This document shows, in pieces, positions 23,990-32,590 of a DNA stretch of 64,000 bases. Numbering within the stretch: position 1 is the first letter of the stretch; the number at the start of each line of letters is the position of its first letter. The DNA lies in the NCBI GenBank assembly GCA_016215025.1, contig JACRMI010000131.1, forward strand, positions 1 to 64,000. The letters are read 5' to 3'. The translations under genes were made by a program, and so were the position numbers. The notes beneath the pieces were generated by a model, which saw nothing but the letters and a program-made list of their open reading frames with translations, made no database searches and was not told the origin of the DNA. Source of the DNA: Chloroflexota bacterium. GTDB lineage: Bacteria > Chloroflexota > Anaerolineae > UBA4142.

Positions 23990-24089
23990 CCTAACAAAAT
24001 GAACCTAATTGTCACCCTGAGCGAAGCGAAGGGTCTCATTTTGCGGAGAACGCGATGCTTGGCTCCGCTCAGCATGACATTTTGTTAGG
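23990..24089. repeat. REP-like palindrome (copy 3) nested in a larger inverted repeat
   Basis: The core (24010-24079) begins TGTCACCCTGAGCGAAGCG and ends GCTCAGCATGACA. It is bounded by CCTAACAAAATG (23990-24001) and its exact inverse CATTTTGTTAGG (24078-24089). It lies between the ZIP and mntH genes. Confidence 0.75.
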
Positions 24090-24104
24090 CACTTGGGGTC
24101 TGAA

Positions 24105-25292
24105 TTATTTGATGAATAACCCCGTCACATACAGCATCAACATTCCGACCGTTACGCCAACAAAAATCGTTAGCGGCATTGGATGTTTGGCATTGTCTTT
24201 TTGAATTAGCTTGGCGATCTCATACACCACCTCGAACACCGCGCCTGCGCCAATCGCCAGAAATACGACCGCGAGTGGTTGTGAGAAACTCAAGCCACCG
24301 ACCCAGGCCCCAGCAATCGCAGGCGCGCCGCCGATTAATCCCATCAATGCCAGACTCGAAAACGAAGGGCGATCTTTCAATACCGGTGCGATGATACCCA
24401 AACCTTCGGTGATGTTTTGGATGATGAATCCGACGACGAGAAAGGTGCCGAGCGCCGCCGCGCCGATATTGTACGCTGCGCCAATCGCCAGTCCTTCGCC
24501 CAGATTGTGCAAACCGATACCGATCGCGATCATCAGCGCCAACGTCAAACGCTGCGCCGCTTCGCTGCGCCCAACACTGACTTGGCGACGCGTAATCGCA
24601 TCGAGCAAGAGGAACGTCGCGACGATACCGATGCCGACCAGACCAACACCTTGGAACGGTCCCTGCAATTCGGCTGCAATCTCCAACGCTTCGCTCGTTG
24701 CATCAATGCCAAGATAGATCAACAAGCCAGCGGTGACCGCCATCAAAAACATGATCCAACGCGACCCCAGTCGCCGCAGGGCAGGAAACCACAACATTCC
24801 CAGGAACACCGGAATGACGCCGACATATAAACCGATCAAGGTAAAACTCAAGAGTGTGCCGCTCGACGCGGTCGCCGTTTCAGCGGCGACGGGAATCTCC
24901 ATCCGAAACGGAACCGCGTTCGATGTAAACAGCGCAATGTTAATGACCGTCGCTCTCGTCCACGGATATTTTAGTGTGACGACGGCTTGTCCCATGCGCG
25001 GCAAGACTTTGCTGGGCGATGCCGTAAACTGCCACACCGCATCGTTGACAATCGCTTGAGCAATTTGGATTTCTTGTGGACTCGTGTTGCGCACGTGCAA
25101 CTCGATCACGCCGGGCCGCATGATCGTTCGTTCGAATTGGAGCGCCTCCACCGGCGCGGCCGGTTCGACGTTCAGCCCGGCACCATTGGAGAAAACAAAC
25201 AGCGAAATCACACCGATCAATAAAACGATCGGCACGAGTAGCCAGAGCCAGACTCGGTTGGTTTCAGATCGAGGTTGAATGGTCGTTTCCAT
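24105..25292 (-). CDS. ZIP-family metal transporter with N-terminal extracytoplasmic domain
   Basis: A 395-residue protein. One membrane segment (about 14-33) is followed by a beta-rich domain of about 100 residues (HVRNTSPQEIQIAQAIV, then WQFTASPSKVLPRMGQ), then about eight transmembrane segments of the ZIP fold. The metal motif of segment IV is GIGLHNLGEGLAIGAAY and that of segment V is QNITEGLGI. ZIP proteins carry Zn, Mn or Fe into the cytoplasm. GGAGG precedes the chosen ATG. The gene overlaps the oxidase gene context with 2 nt between stop and start, so the two are coupled. Confidence 0.87.
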   Translation of the reverse strand: METTIQPRSETNRVWLWLLVPIVLLIGVISLFVFSNGAGLNVEPAAPVEALQFERTIMRPGVIELHVRNTSPQEIQIAQAIVNDAVWQFTASPSKVLPRMGQAVVTLKYPWTRATVINIALFTSNAVPFRMEIPVAAETATASSGTLLSFTLIGLYVGVIPVFLGMLWFPALRRLGSRWIMFLMAVTAGLLIYLGIDATSEALEIAAELQGPFQGVGLVGIGIVATFLLLDAITRRQVSVGRSEAAQRLTLALMIAIGIGLHNLGEGLAIGAAYNIGAAALGTFLVVGFIIQNITEGLGIIAPVLKDRPSFSSLALMGLIGGAPAIAGAWVGGLSFSQPLAVVFLAIGAGAVFEVVYEIAKLIQKDNAKHPMPLTIFVGVTVGMLMLYVTGLFIK

Positions 25293-25294
25293 TT

Positions 25295-26377
25295 TTATGC
25301 CTCCACCTCGAACAAGCCCGTCCAACCCAGTTCGGCAAATTCGGTCTTGTGCGCATGAAACATGTACTTGCCCGGAAACTTGTAGCGAAATTCCAAGATG
25401 CCGCGCTGCGCTTGCATTTGCGCAATCGTATCGGTGAACTCCGCGGGGGTGAGACTGGTTCCGGTCGGATAGTAGTTAAAAAAGTTGGCGTGCAAGTGAA
25501 AGGAATTGATCGGGTCGAATTCCAATAGATTGACAAGATAGACCCTGACGAAATCGCCGACTTTGATCTTGATCGGATGGCGGTCGTAATGGAAGGGAAT
25601 AAAGTTCACAGCATACACGTCGTTCTCTTGATCGAAATCCAGATCGGTCCCCGTCATCACCATCACCATCTCGTGATCGGCGCGCGGACGACCTTGCTTC
25701 GGGTCGATGATGAACGCGCCGTACAAACCGCGCGTGATATGTTCCGCCAGTGGAAACGCGTGGCAATGGTACAAATGCAATCCGAACGGCTCGGCATCGA
25801 ATTCGTACGTAAATGTGCCGCCAGACTGAACCATTTCAAACACGCCGTCCATGTTGCCGGGGTGAATGCCATGAAAGTGCATCGTATGCGGATGACCGGT
25901 TCCGTTCGTGAACTTGATCCGAATGCGATCACCTTCCACACAGCGAAAGGTCGGACCTGGGACACGCCCGTTATAAGTCCACGCTTCGTACTGAATCCCC
26001 GGCATCACCTCGACCATTTTTACGGCGGCGAAGACATCGTACTCGCGCAACGTTTGACCGTTCGGTAAGGTGCTAACCCTGCCGTATTCAAAATCGGTGA
26101 GAATGTCGGTCGGATCAAACCCATTCGCCGCATGATCGATATCGCCTTCATAACCCGGCATCAACACGCCTTCGGCATGTCCTTGTGAGTTTGATGGCGG
26201 CATGTTATGCGCCATCGGGGTCGGAATTATCGGTGCCGCTGTCGAAACAGGATTGCAGGAAGCAAGTGCTCCGGCTGCTGTAGCAGCCAATGCACCACCG
26301 AGTGAGAATTTTATAAAGTCCCGTCGAGAGAGATTATGTAGTCGGCTCAGGAACTGGATGTCATTTTGCTTGTCCAT
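25295..26377 (-). CDS. Two-domain multicopper oxidase, Tat-exported
   Basis: A 360-residue copper oxidase. A twin-arginine signal (SRRDFIKFSLGGALA, about 17-32) is followed by a possible lipobox (ALASC). The first cupredoxin domain has HTMHFHG and HLYHCHAFPLAEH, so the type 1 Cys is here. The second has INSFHLHANFF and YMFHAHKTEF, with HAH and no Cys. This fits two-domain oxidases with type 1 copper only in domain 1. GGAGG precedes the ATG. In an operon with a MntR-type regulator and two metal importers, oxidation of Mn(II), Fe(II) or Cu(I) outside the membrane is plausible; a nitrite reductase-like role is the alternative. Confidence 0.85.
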   Translation of the reverse strand: MDKQNDIQFLSRLHNLSRRDFIKFSLGGALAATAAGALASCNPVSTAAPIIPTPMAHNMPPSNSQGHAEGVLMPGYEGDIDHAANGFDPTDILTDFEYGRVSTLPNGQTLREYDVFAAVKMVEVMPGIQYEAWTYNGRVPGPTFRCVEGDRIRIKFTNGTGHPHTMHFHGIHPGNMDGVFEMVQSGGTFTYEFDAEPFGLHLYHCHAFPLAEHITRGLYGAFIIDPKQGRPRADHEMVMVMTGTDLDFDQENDVYAVNFIPFHYDRHPIKIKVGDFVRVYLVNLLEFDPINSFHLHANFFNYYPTGTSLTPAEFTDTIAQMQAQRGILEFRYKFPGKYMFHAHKTEFAELGWTGLFEVEA

Positions 26378-26398
26378 GAGTTCCTCCGGATAAGTGAA

Positions 26399-27124
26399 TC
26401 AGGTTGTATTTCTTTTTTCTTTCTTGTTTCTGGCTTCTCGTCGCCGCGTCGGCTTGCCGCCTTGGATCACCCAAATTTGGCGAGCCAGTTGACGGTCCAA
26501 GATATGCTCTTGCGCCCCTAAGCGCACGCGCATGGGACCATCAAACGGTGCCGATTCGATCAGACTAACGGTCGCATTCGGCACGAGTCCTAAATCGCTG
26601 AGATAGCGGAGATGCGCTGGGTCTTGATCGCTCACGCGTCGGATCTGCGCTGGCGTGCCCGGCGCAAGCTCGGCGAGCGCTTGTTGCGACTCGATTGCGA
26701 CAACACCCGCTTTGGTAGGGATGGGATCGCCGTGCGGGTCCTCTTTCGGGTCGCCGAGAAAATCCGCGATGTGGTCTTCCAAATTATCGGACAAGACATG
26801 CTCAAGCTTATGTGCTTCATCGTGAACTTCGTCCCACGAAAGACCTAACGCTTCGTGAAGAAATAGCTCGATCAGACGATGATGGCGCACAATCTCCAAA
26901 GCGATTTTTTTGCCCGCAGGCGTCAACTCGACCCCACGATACGGCGAGTGAATCACCAACTTCATCCGCGCCAATTTCTTGATCATGTTCGTCGTGGACG
27001 CCGCCGAGATGGACAACTCTTCTGCCAATGCGGTCGTCGTCACGGCTTGGTCTTGTTCTTGGAGTTGATAGATCGCTTTGAGATAGTCCTCGATTGAGGA
27101 GCTGAGCAGGTTTTTATTTTTCAT
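26399..27124 (-). CDS. mntR: DtxR/MntR-family metal-dependent repressor
   Basis: A 241-residue regulator. The N-terminal winged helix is SSIEDYLKAIYQLQEQDQAV ... ELSISAASTTNMIKKLARMKL. The dimerisation and metal domain has HHRLIELFLHEALGLSWDEV and HDEAHKLEH with the usual Glu/His ligands. A C-terminal FeoA/SH3-like domain covers about 150-220. A basic tail (RRREARNKKEKR) ends it. The ATG at 27124 is taken; a TTG two codons earlier is possible. It is the first gene of the metal operon and probably represses itself through the palindrome at 27135-27154. Confidence 0.9.
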   Translation of the reverse strand: MKNKNLLSSSIEDYLKAIYQLQEQDQAVTTTALAEELSISAASTTNMIKKLARMKLVIHSPYRGVELTPAGKKIALEIVRHHRLIELFLHEALGLSWDEVHDEAHKLEHVLSDNLEDHIADFLGDPKEDPHGDPIPTKAGVVAIESQQALAELAPGTPAQIRRVSDQDPAHLRYLSDLGLVPNATVSLIESAPFDGPMRVRLGAQEHILDRQLARQIWVIQGGKPTRRREARNKKEKRNTT

Positions 27125-27134
27125 AGGCAATTCA

Positions 27135-27154
27135 TAATTTAGTCGTGGCTAAAT
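27135..27154. promoter_or_regulatory. Putative MntR/DtxR-type operator
   Basis: A 20-bp inverted repeat, AATTTAGTCGTGGCTAAATT, overlaps the -10 box and precedes the regulator gene. Length, position and TTTAG..CTAAA arms fit DtxR/MntR-family operators. Confidence 0.72.
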
Positions 27155-27181
27155 TATAGACCAAGACATGCAACTTTGTCA
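27152..27181 (-). promoter_or_regulatory. Promoter of the metal operon
   Basis: On the minus strand TTGACA (27176-27181) and TATAAT (27152-27157), both perfect, with an 18-nt spacer. The operator covers the -10. Confidence 0.83.
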
Positions 27182-27361
27182 ATCGGGATTTTTCCGACGT
27201 GAAAGGAGACGAAAGAACGCGAAAGACGAAATGTAGAAAGTGGCGCGAGCGGACTCGGCACCAAAGGTGCTGCGCTCGCGAAATTCAGGGCAAGTGGAGT
27301 GTAGCGCCTCGTGCGCGTGTTGGGGGTGTCGCCCACAAGGGGCTAAGCTACGGAAGGGAGA
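27182..27361. repeat. Gap with hairpins and GTAGC-GCCT repeat (copy A)
   Basis: No gene is seen. CGCGAGCGG... and CCGCTCGCG-type arms (27243-27281) form a hairpin around GCACCAAAGGTGC. TGTAGCGCCTCGTGCGCGTG (27300-27319) and the inverse-like CACAAGGGGCTAAGCTAC (27334-27351) match elements at 32631-32680 and 43191-43216. Confidence 0.5.
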
Positions 27362-27784
27362 CTAGCTCAAATCTGTCGGTGCGCGGCGCATGGACTTGAC
27401 GGAGGCGCGCCGTTTCTTGCTTTCTATGCGGCGTTGTTTTGCCGCCAGTGAGGGCTTGGTCTTGCGACGGGTCTTGGGCGGAATAGTCGCTTGGCGTATC
27501 AGTTCGATCAGGCGGGTGCGGGCGTCTGCGCGATTCTGCTCTTGCGTGCGATGGCGCTGCGCTTCGATGAGCAACACGCCATCGGCATTCACGCGCTTGC
27601 CTGCAAGCCGAATCAAGCGCGCGCGCACATCGTCGGGCAACGACGGCGAATGCTGCACGTCAAACATAAGCCGTACCGCCGTCGAGACCTTGTTGACATT
27701 CTGCCCGCCCGGTCCCGACGCGCGAATGAATTCTTCTTGGATTTCATTTTCGTCGATAGCGATAGTTGAAGTAATTGGAATCAT
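27362..27784 (-). CDS. arfB: Peptidyl-tRNA hydrolase ArfB (ribosome rescue)
   Basis: ArfB frees stalled ribosomes by hydrolysing peptidyl-tRNA. The 140-residue protein has the release-factor motif GPGGQ at about 24-28 in FIRASGPGGQNVNK, and the Lys/Arg-rich C-terminal tail that enters the mRNA channel (TRRKTKPSLAAKQRRIESKK). No stop-codon recognition domain is present, which separates it from RF1/RF2. The start MIPITSTIAI is chosen; longer frames pass through a repeat. No good ribosome site is visible. Confidence 0.9.
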   Translation of the reverse strand: MIPITSTIAIDENEIQEEFIRASGPGGQNVNKVSTAVRLMFDVQHSPSLPDDVRARLIRLAGKRVNADGVLLIEAQRHRTQEQNRADARTRLIELIRQATIPPKTRRKTKPSLAAKQRRIESKKRRASVKSMRRAPTDLS

Positions 27785-27822
27785 GTTTTGTGACGTGTTG
27801 CGTATTGCGTGTTGCGTCAATC
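27785..27822. repeat. Degenerate tandem array, methyltransferase/arfB junction
   Basis: CGTGTTGCGTATTGCGTGTT with GCGTCAA. The same words as in the hisG/hisD array occur here, with only one arm. Confidence 0.5.
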
Positions 27823-28695
27823 CTTGACTGCCCAAAGATAAGCCACAGCTGACCGACTTGTTCCTTTTTTAGTTTCCACCAGTGGACGTAAATGGGCAAC
27901 GAATGCTTCTCTCTCTTCGGGCGTCAACGCTTGCTGCATCGCCTCTTCAAGCGGTGGAATCCTTGGATTGCCTGCGGTTTGCATGAAGGATTCCCAATTG
28001 GCGTCCATGGGCAAACTGATTTCAGCTTGCAAATCGAGATGAATTTCGTTGAACCCAGCTTTCTCGGCAAAGGCAATCAAATCGCGTTCGTCAAAATCGA
28101 GCATCGGGTCGCGGTCCGGCGGCTGGAGCTGAAGATAGACCGCTTTGATCTTGTCCGCTAGCGCGCGAACAGGAGCTACATCATAACCCCAAAACAAGCC
28201 CGGCGGCTCTGGATAACAAAACCGATTGATTGGCTCGAAAATCGAAAGCCGCCCTTTCGGTCTAAGAACGCGGAGAAACTCGCTGAAAGCTTGTTGCTTG
28301 GCAGCAACATAGATCAACACAGAGCGCGTTGTCACAACATCCACCGCAGCATCACGAATCGCAGAAAGGTCATCGGCTGAGGCGCACAGAAATTCGCAAC
28401 GATTCATCACTTGCATTTGCCGCGCCAAGTTTTGCGTGTGGTTCAACAAATCCTGGGATATGTCGCTGAAAATCACATGGCTGGTTTTGATCTGATCCAA
28501 CGCGCCGAAAGCAATCAAGCCATCGCCACAACCCACGTCAAGAAGAATTTCTCCTTCGCCCAAATTGGCGTGATTCAAAACTTGATCTCGAACTGGATAC
28601 AGAAAATCGATGAGAGCTTTCATTCTCTGAGGGTCGCCAGCAAATCGTCGATGCAAAAGCCATTGACTCCACATGTCCTGGATTGATTCTGCCAT
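27817..28695 (-). CDS. Class I SAM-dependent methyltransferase
   Basis: A 292-residue cytoplasmic methyltransferase. Motif I is LLDVGCGDGLIAFG (about 51-64), the acidic motif II region FSDIS follows, then FLCASADDL and VVTTRSVLIYV. The C-terminal part (about 170-290), with YLQLQPPDRDPMLDFDERDL, may bind substrate. Weak similarity to small-molecule methyltransferases of the UbiE/arsenite type is all that can be said; the substrate is unknown. It lies between ppc and arfB on the same strand. Confidence 0.75.
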   Translation of the reverse strand: MAESIQDMWSQWLLHRRFAGDPQRMKALIDFLYPVRDQVLNHANLGEGEILLDVGCGDGLIAFGALDQIKTSHVIFSDISQDLLNHTQNLARQMQVMNRCEFLCASADDLSAIRDAAVDVVTTRSVLIYVAAKQQAFSEFLRVLRPKGRLSIFEPINRFCYPEPPGLFWGYDVAPVRALADKIKAVYLQLQPPDRDPMLDFDERDLIAFAEKAGFNEIHLDLQAEISLPMDANWESFMQTAGNPRIPPLEEAMQQALTPEEREAFVAHLRPLVETKKGTSRSAVAYLWAVKD

Positions 28696-28714
28696 AATAA
28701 TTCCTTGACTCGTC

Positions 28715-28781
28715 GAACGCTTCGGCGAGCATTAACAACGCTCCCACTGTCTTACTGTTCACTGTTGACTGCTCACTGTCA
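28715..28781. repeat. Dispersed repeat and tandem words at ppc 3' end
   Basis: GAACGCTTCGGCGAGCATT (28715-28733) recurs as GAACGCTGCGGCGAGCATT at 41542-41560. It is followed by ACTGTTCACTGTTGACTGCT words that run into the ppc stop codon. Confidence 0.55.
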
Positions 28782-31514
28782 CCCGGTATTCCGCAGCCCC
28801 GCCGCAATGCCGTTAATCGTCACGTTAATCACTTGGCGCAGCGATTCCGCTTCGGCGGAGGTCTGATCGGGCAGCGCGCGCAAACGGCGAAGCATTTCCA
28901 CTTGCAAGTAATTCAATGGATCGACGTACGGATTGCGCAGTTGCACGGAGCGTTGAATGATCGGGTCTGAATCGAAAAGTTCGGCGTGTTCCGTGATCGC
29001 CAGAATCGCATCGCGCGCGCCAGCATATTCGCTGCGAATGCGCGCAAAAATTTGCTGCGCCATTTCGCGATCAGGCACCAGATCGACGTAGAGCGCGGCA
29101 ATGTCCATGTCGGCTTTGAGCAGCGACATCTCGGCGTTGTCGAGCAACGTTTGAAAGAACGACCAGTACCGATACATTTCCCGCAACAGTTTCAACCCGT
29201 TCGGCTGCACCATCTGATGATCGAGCGCCGCGCCCAAGCCGTACCAACCGGGCAAATCAAAGCGCGCTTGCATCCAGGAAAAGACCCACGGTATCGCGCG
29301 CACCCGCGTGATCTGAATATCGCCGCCACTGCGCGCCGCCGGACGCGATCCAATCGTCAGATGGCGAATTTCATCGAAGGGTGTCGCCGCGCGCCAAAAA
29401 TCCGTAAAGCCCGATGTGCCATAAACAAGAGCGCGATACGAATCGTGTGCCGTCGCCGACATCGCCATCATCGCCACGCGCCACTCATCCCGAACATTCA
29501 AATCGGCTGAATTCGGATCGACTATCGATGAGAGCAGCACCGCGCTTACCATTTGCTCCAGATGGCGATGCGCAAGATCGAGATTGGAATAATGCGCGGC
29601 GATCATCTCACCTTGCTCCGTCATGCGGAAGCGACCATCGACGGTACCGGGCGGCTGCGCGCGAATCGCGCGATTGGCAGGACCGCCGCCTCGCGCAATC
29701 GTTCCACCGCGTCCGTGAAAAAGCGTGAGCTTGATGCCATTCTCATCGCAAACCCGCGCGCATTGTTCTTGTGCGCGATAGAGCGCCCAGTTCGCCGCGA
29801 GATAGCCCGCGTCCTTGTTGCTGTCCGAATAACCGATCATCACGATCTGCTCAGTGCGACACGATTCGAGATGCGCGCGATAAACGTCGAGTCGGAACAA
29901 ATCGGTGAGCACGCGCGGCGCCGCGTCCAGATCGTCGATGGTTTCAAAGAGCGGAACGATGGGCAGTCCATCATCGCAACCTGCCCAACGCGCGAGCAAT
30001 AGCACGGTCAACAAATCGGCGGGACCGCGCGTCATCGAAACGATGAACGGACCAAAAAGTTGACGACCATAGACTTCGCGCGCGCGCGTCAACAAGCGAA
30101 AGAGCGCCCAGGTTTCTGCGGTCTCCGCGGTCACGCCAGGATTTTTTGCCAGACCCGCAGGACGCGTTGGGTAATCCTTGAATAGCTTTAGCAAAATGCG
30201 CGTGCGCGCTGAATTGCTTTCGCCTTCGAACGATGGAAAGATATTCAGCCCGCGCAAGATTTCGCCGAGTGCCGATGCCAATCGTGATGAATCTTCGCGC
30301 ACGTCCAAGCGTGCCGCGTGCAGACCAAAAATTTCGAGCTGGCGTTGCACCGTTTTCAATTCGTCGTCGGCGATGCGTTCAGGAATCGCGCGCGCGATCA
30401 AATCAAGCGGCTCGGCAACATCGGCAAGTTGGATGCGCGCCGTGTGCGGCGTCTCTTCGAGCAAACGCGCGGTCATATCATTTTGCGATGCGATCTCAAG
30501 TTCGGATGCAATCAGCGAGGGAACCAAGCGATACGGTTCGCCTTCGTAGCGCTTTTCGAGGAATGCGACGTGAGCAGGCAACGGTCGCCGCGAATCGAGC
30601 CAGGCAGCCAATTCGCGCGAGAGCGGAACGCGCTGCTCATTCATGCTCAAGCGCCGCGACAATTCCTGCATCGCGCCGCGATGATGTTGGATTGCCAAGC
30701 CGCGATGCAACCGCAACGTCTCGGCGGTCACAAGTGCCGTCACATTCGGATTGCCATCGCGGTCGCCGCCAATCCACGACGCGAGCGTGAGCCAACGCTT
30801 GGGCATCTCGAGTTCGGGGTAATGTTTCGCTAGCGCAGATTCAAGCTCGGCATAAATGCGCGGCAACGCTTGCCAAAAAATACTGCTGACGAAATACAAG
30901 CCCGTACGAACTTCATCGGTGACGGCAGGACGCGCCGTACGCGAGCGATGCGTGAGCCATAGCGCCGTAATCTCCGAAGTCAACGATGCATCGAACGCGG
31001 CACGCTCGCGCGGCAAAGGATCGGAATCGTACAGCACACGCACGATTTTGGAAATGCGACCCAGCATGGAAAGAATTGTCCGGCGCTTGGCTTCGGTCGG
31101 ATGTGCGGTCAAGACCAATTCGATGCGAAGCTGATTCAACAAGCGCGAAATTTCTTCCGCCGATACGCCCCGCTCTTTCAGCGATGCAATCGCCCACGCA
31201 ATCGATTCGCCGATGGGCGCGGGATATTGCGCGCGTTCCCGTTCGCGCAGTGCGGCGACGCGTTGTGTTTCTTCGGCGAGATTCACCAAATCAAAGTAAA
31301 GCGTAAATGCTGATGCGATCACGCGCGCGCGATCTGTCGATAGCGCGGCGATGAGCACGGCAAGTTGATTCGTCGCCGCCGCGTCACCCGCCCGGCGCGC
31401 TTTGGCTTGCGTGCGAATGCATTCTTCGATGCCAAAAAATTCAGGCGATTCCTGTTCGCTGATAACACGTCCCAGGATTTCGCCGAGATAACGAATGGTT
31501 GCTGATAAATCCAT
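28779..31514 (-). CDS. ppc: Phosphoenolpyruvate carboxylase
   Basis: PEPC carboxylates PEP to oxaloacetate, refilling the TCA cycle. It has 911 residues, normal length. The catalytic His is in LTAHPTEAKRRT (His about 138). Other signatures are GYSDSNKDAGY, FHGRGGTIARGGGPA, and the C-terminal LRNPYVDPLNYLQVEMLRR with the usual ending NTG. The codons are high in GC and show no frameshift. Its own promoter lies at 31549-31576. With the aldolase and phosphofructokinases nearby it marks a central-carbon neighbourhood. Confidence 0.96.
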   Translation of the reverse strand: MDLSATIRYLGEILGRVISEQESPEFFGIEECIRTQAKARRAGDAAATNQLAVLIAALSTDRARVIASAFTLYFDLVNLAEETQRVAALRERERAQYPAPIGESIAWAIASLKERGVSAEEISRLLNQLRIELVLTAHPTEAKRRTILSMLGRISKIVRVLYDSDPLPRERAAFDASLTSEITALWLTHRSRTARPAVTDEVRTGLYFVSSIFWQALPRIYAELESALAKHYPELEMPKRWLTLASWIGGDRDGNPNVTALVTAETLRLHRGLAIQHHRGAMQELSRRLSMNEQRVPLSRELAAWLDSRRPLPAHVAFLEKRYEGEPYRLVPSLIASELEIASQNDMTARLLEETPHTARIQLADVAEPLDLIARAIPERIADDELKTVQRQLEIFGLHAARLDVREDSSRLASALGEILRGLNIFPSFEGESNSARTRILLKLFKDYPTRPAGLAKNPGVTAETAETWALFRLLTRAREVYGRQLFGPFIVSMTRGPADLLTVLLLARWAGCDDGLPIVPLFETIDDLDAAPRVLTDLFRLDVYRAHLESCRTEQIVMIGYSDSNKDAGYLAANWALYRAQEQCARVCDENGIKLTLFHGRGGTIARGGGPANRAIRAQPPGTVDGRFRMTEQGEMIAAHYSNLDLAHRHLEQMVSAVLLSSIVDPNSADLNVRDEWRVAMMAMSATAHDSYRALVYGTSGFTDFWRAATPFDEIRHLTIGSRPAARSGGDIQITRVRAIPWVFSWMQARFDLPGWYGLGAALDHQMVQPNGLKLLREMYRYWSFFQTLLDNAEMSLLKADMDIAALYVDLVPDREMAQQIFARIRSEYAGARDAILAITEHAELFDSDPIIQRSVQLRNPYVDPLNYLQVEMLRRLRALPDQTSAEAESLRQVINVTINGIAAGLRNTG

Positions 31515-31548
31515 GATTGAATTCTATCATCGATTAGGGGAAAAACAA

Positions 31549-31576
31549 AGTATAGTACGCTGGTGATTACCCACAA
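31549..31576 (-). promoter_or_regulatory. Possible promoter of ppc
   Basis: On the minus strand TTGTGG (31571-31576) and TATACT (31549-31554) with a 16-nt spacer. The -35 lies in the inverted repeat that flanks the REP-like element. Confidence 0.45.
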
Positions 31577-31708
31577 GTCGGTTTGTCATTCTGAGCGGAG
31601 CGAACTTTGCGGAGCGAAGAATCTCATTCTCGGAAAACGAGATGCTTCGCAGAGCGCAGCCCCCCTTGCGGGAAAACGGCTCAGCATGATAGTTGTGGGT
31701 AATCACCA
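31561..31708. repeat. REP-like palindrome (copy 4) nested in a 16-bp inverted repeat
   Basis: The core (31584-31691) begins TGTCATTCTGAGCGGAGCG and ends GCTCAGCATGATA. It is bounded by TGGTGATTACCCACAA (31561-31576) and its exact inverse (31693-31708). Confidence 0.8.
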
Positions 31709-31801
31709 GATAGTTACGATAGTGCGGTAGTGAGATAGTGCGTTAGTTGCGGCGTTGGTTCGTTTCAACTATCTCACTATCGCACCATCTCACTATTCCA
31801 C
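31709..31801. repeat. Palindromic degenerate tandem array upstream of ppc
   Basis: The left arm GATAGTGCGGTAGTGAGATA then GTGCGTTAGTTG (31718-31749) is inverted as CAACTATCTCACTATCGCAC then CATCTCACTATT (31767-31798). The arms are degenerate copies of a GATAGTGNG word. Confidence 0.75.
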
Positions 31802-31806
31802 TAGTA

Positions 31807-32424
31807 TTACGGATACGCTTCGATGATCGCCAAGAGGAGTTGGTCTAGAAACGCGCTGACGCGTTGGAAAAGTCGCGCGTCTTCTTCGTCGCCGGTGCGC
31901 GAGCCGAGACTCACTTCGAGCACCGTTTTCAGAATCAATTGTCGAAAATGAATCGTCGCGCGTGCCGCATTGCCCGCCGATACGCCGCTGGTCATTAACA
32001 TGCGACCATACTCGCGCGCCGTCCGTCGCCCTTCGTCGAGGAATCGATCATGCTGGTCCGGCTGTTCGACAAAGCCGACGACGCAGGCAAGCAAATGCTG
32101 CCCGAACTCACGTTGCTTGACGCGGTCTTGCTCGCTCGACGTTGATTTGACTTGCAGCCAATCGGCGTGCGGATGCGCACGCAAATCTTGACGCAAACGA
32201 CTCAAGACCTGTTCGGTTTGAGAGGGAGAATTTTGAGCGGACACGCGTTGTTGGTCAAGAAATTTATCGAGATCGCTTTTCAAATAGCGGCGATGTCCAC
32301 CGGGGGTACGATAACTGGGCACGGTGCCGGCGTTCGTCCACTCCCGCACCGTGCTAATATGCACGCCTAGTAGTTGACTGGCTTGACGGATCGACAGCCA
32401 ATCGCTCGATCTAGCCTTCCTCAC
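31807..32424 (-). CDS. MerR/excisionase-type HTH regulator with RsbRD-like sensor domain
   Basis: A 206-residue protein. The N-terminal helix-turn-helix is of the MerR/excisionase type: LSIRQASQLLGVHISTVREW and SYRTPGGHRRYLKSDLDKFL. The helical C-terminal domain (about 85-205; HLLACVVGFVEQPDQHDRFL, EGRRTAREYGRMLMTSGVSA) looks like the N-terminal sensor domain of RsbR-type stress proteins. GTG at 32424 has a strong GGGGG upstream and follows an extended -10 (TGG TAAAAT); an upstream GTG (32472) would lie inside the promoter. The target is unknown; ppc is downstream on the same strand. Confidence 0.75.
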   Translation of the reverse strand: MRKARSSDWLSIRQASQLLGVHISTVREWTNAGTVPSYRTPGGHRRYLKSDLDKFLDQQRVSAQNSPSQTEQVLSRLRQDLRAHPHADWLQVKSTSSEQDRVKQREFGQHLLACVVGFVEQPDQHDRFLDEGRRTAREYGRMLMTSGVSAGNAARATIHFRQLILKTVLEVSLGSRTGDEEDARLFQRVSAFLDQLLLAIIEAYP

Positions 32425-32590
32425 CCAACCCCCTCGTCCAGAAAATTCAATGAATCCGCTCGATTTTACCACAATTCAGGTCTGCGAGCAGTCTCAATCT
32501 GTATAAATCTACCTGCCGAATCGTGAAGTCTTGCAGAGCAAGCCAAGCGTATTTCATGTGTGGTTGACTGTGCAGGATTACTTTGGCTGT

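Noticed and set aside
31709-31801. CRISPR-like look of the short repeats
   Set aside because: Repeat words are only 6-12 nt, imperfect and adjacent or inverted, without unique spacers of regular length, and no cas gene is present.
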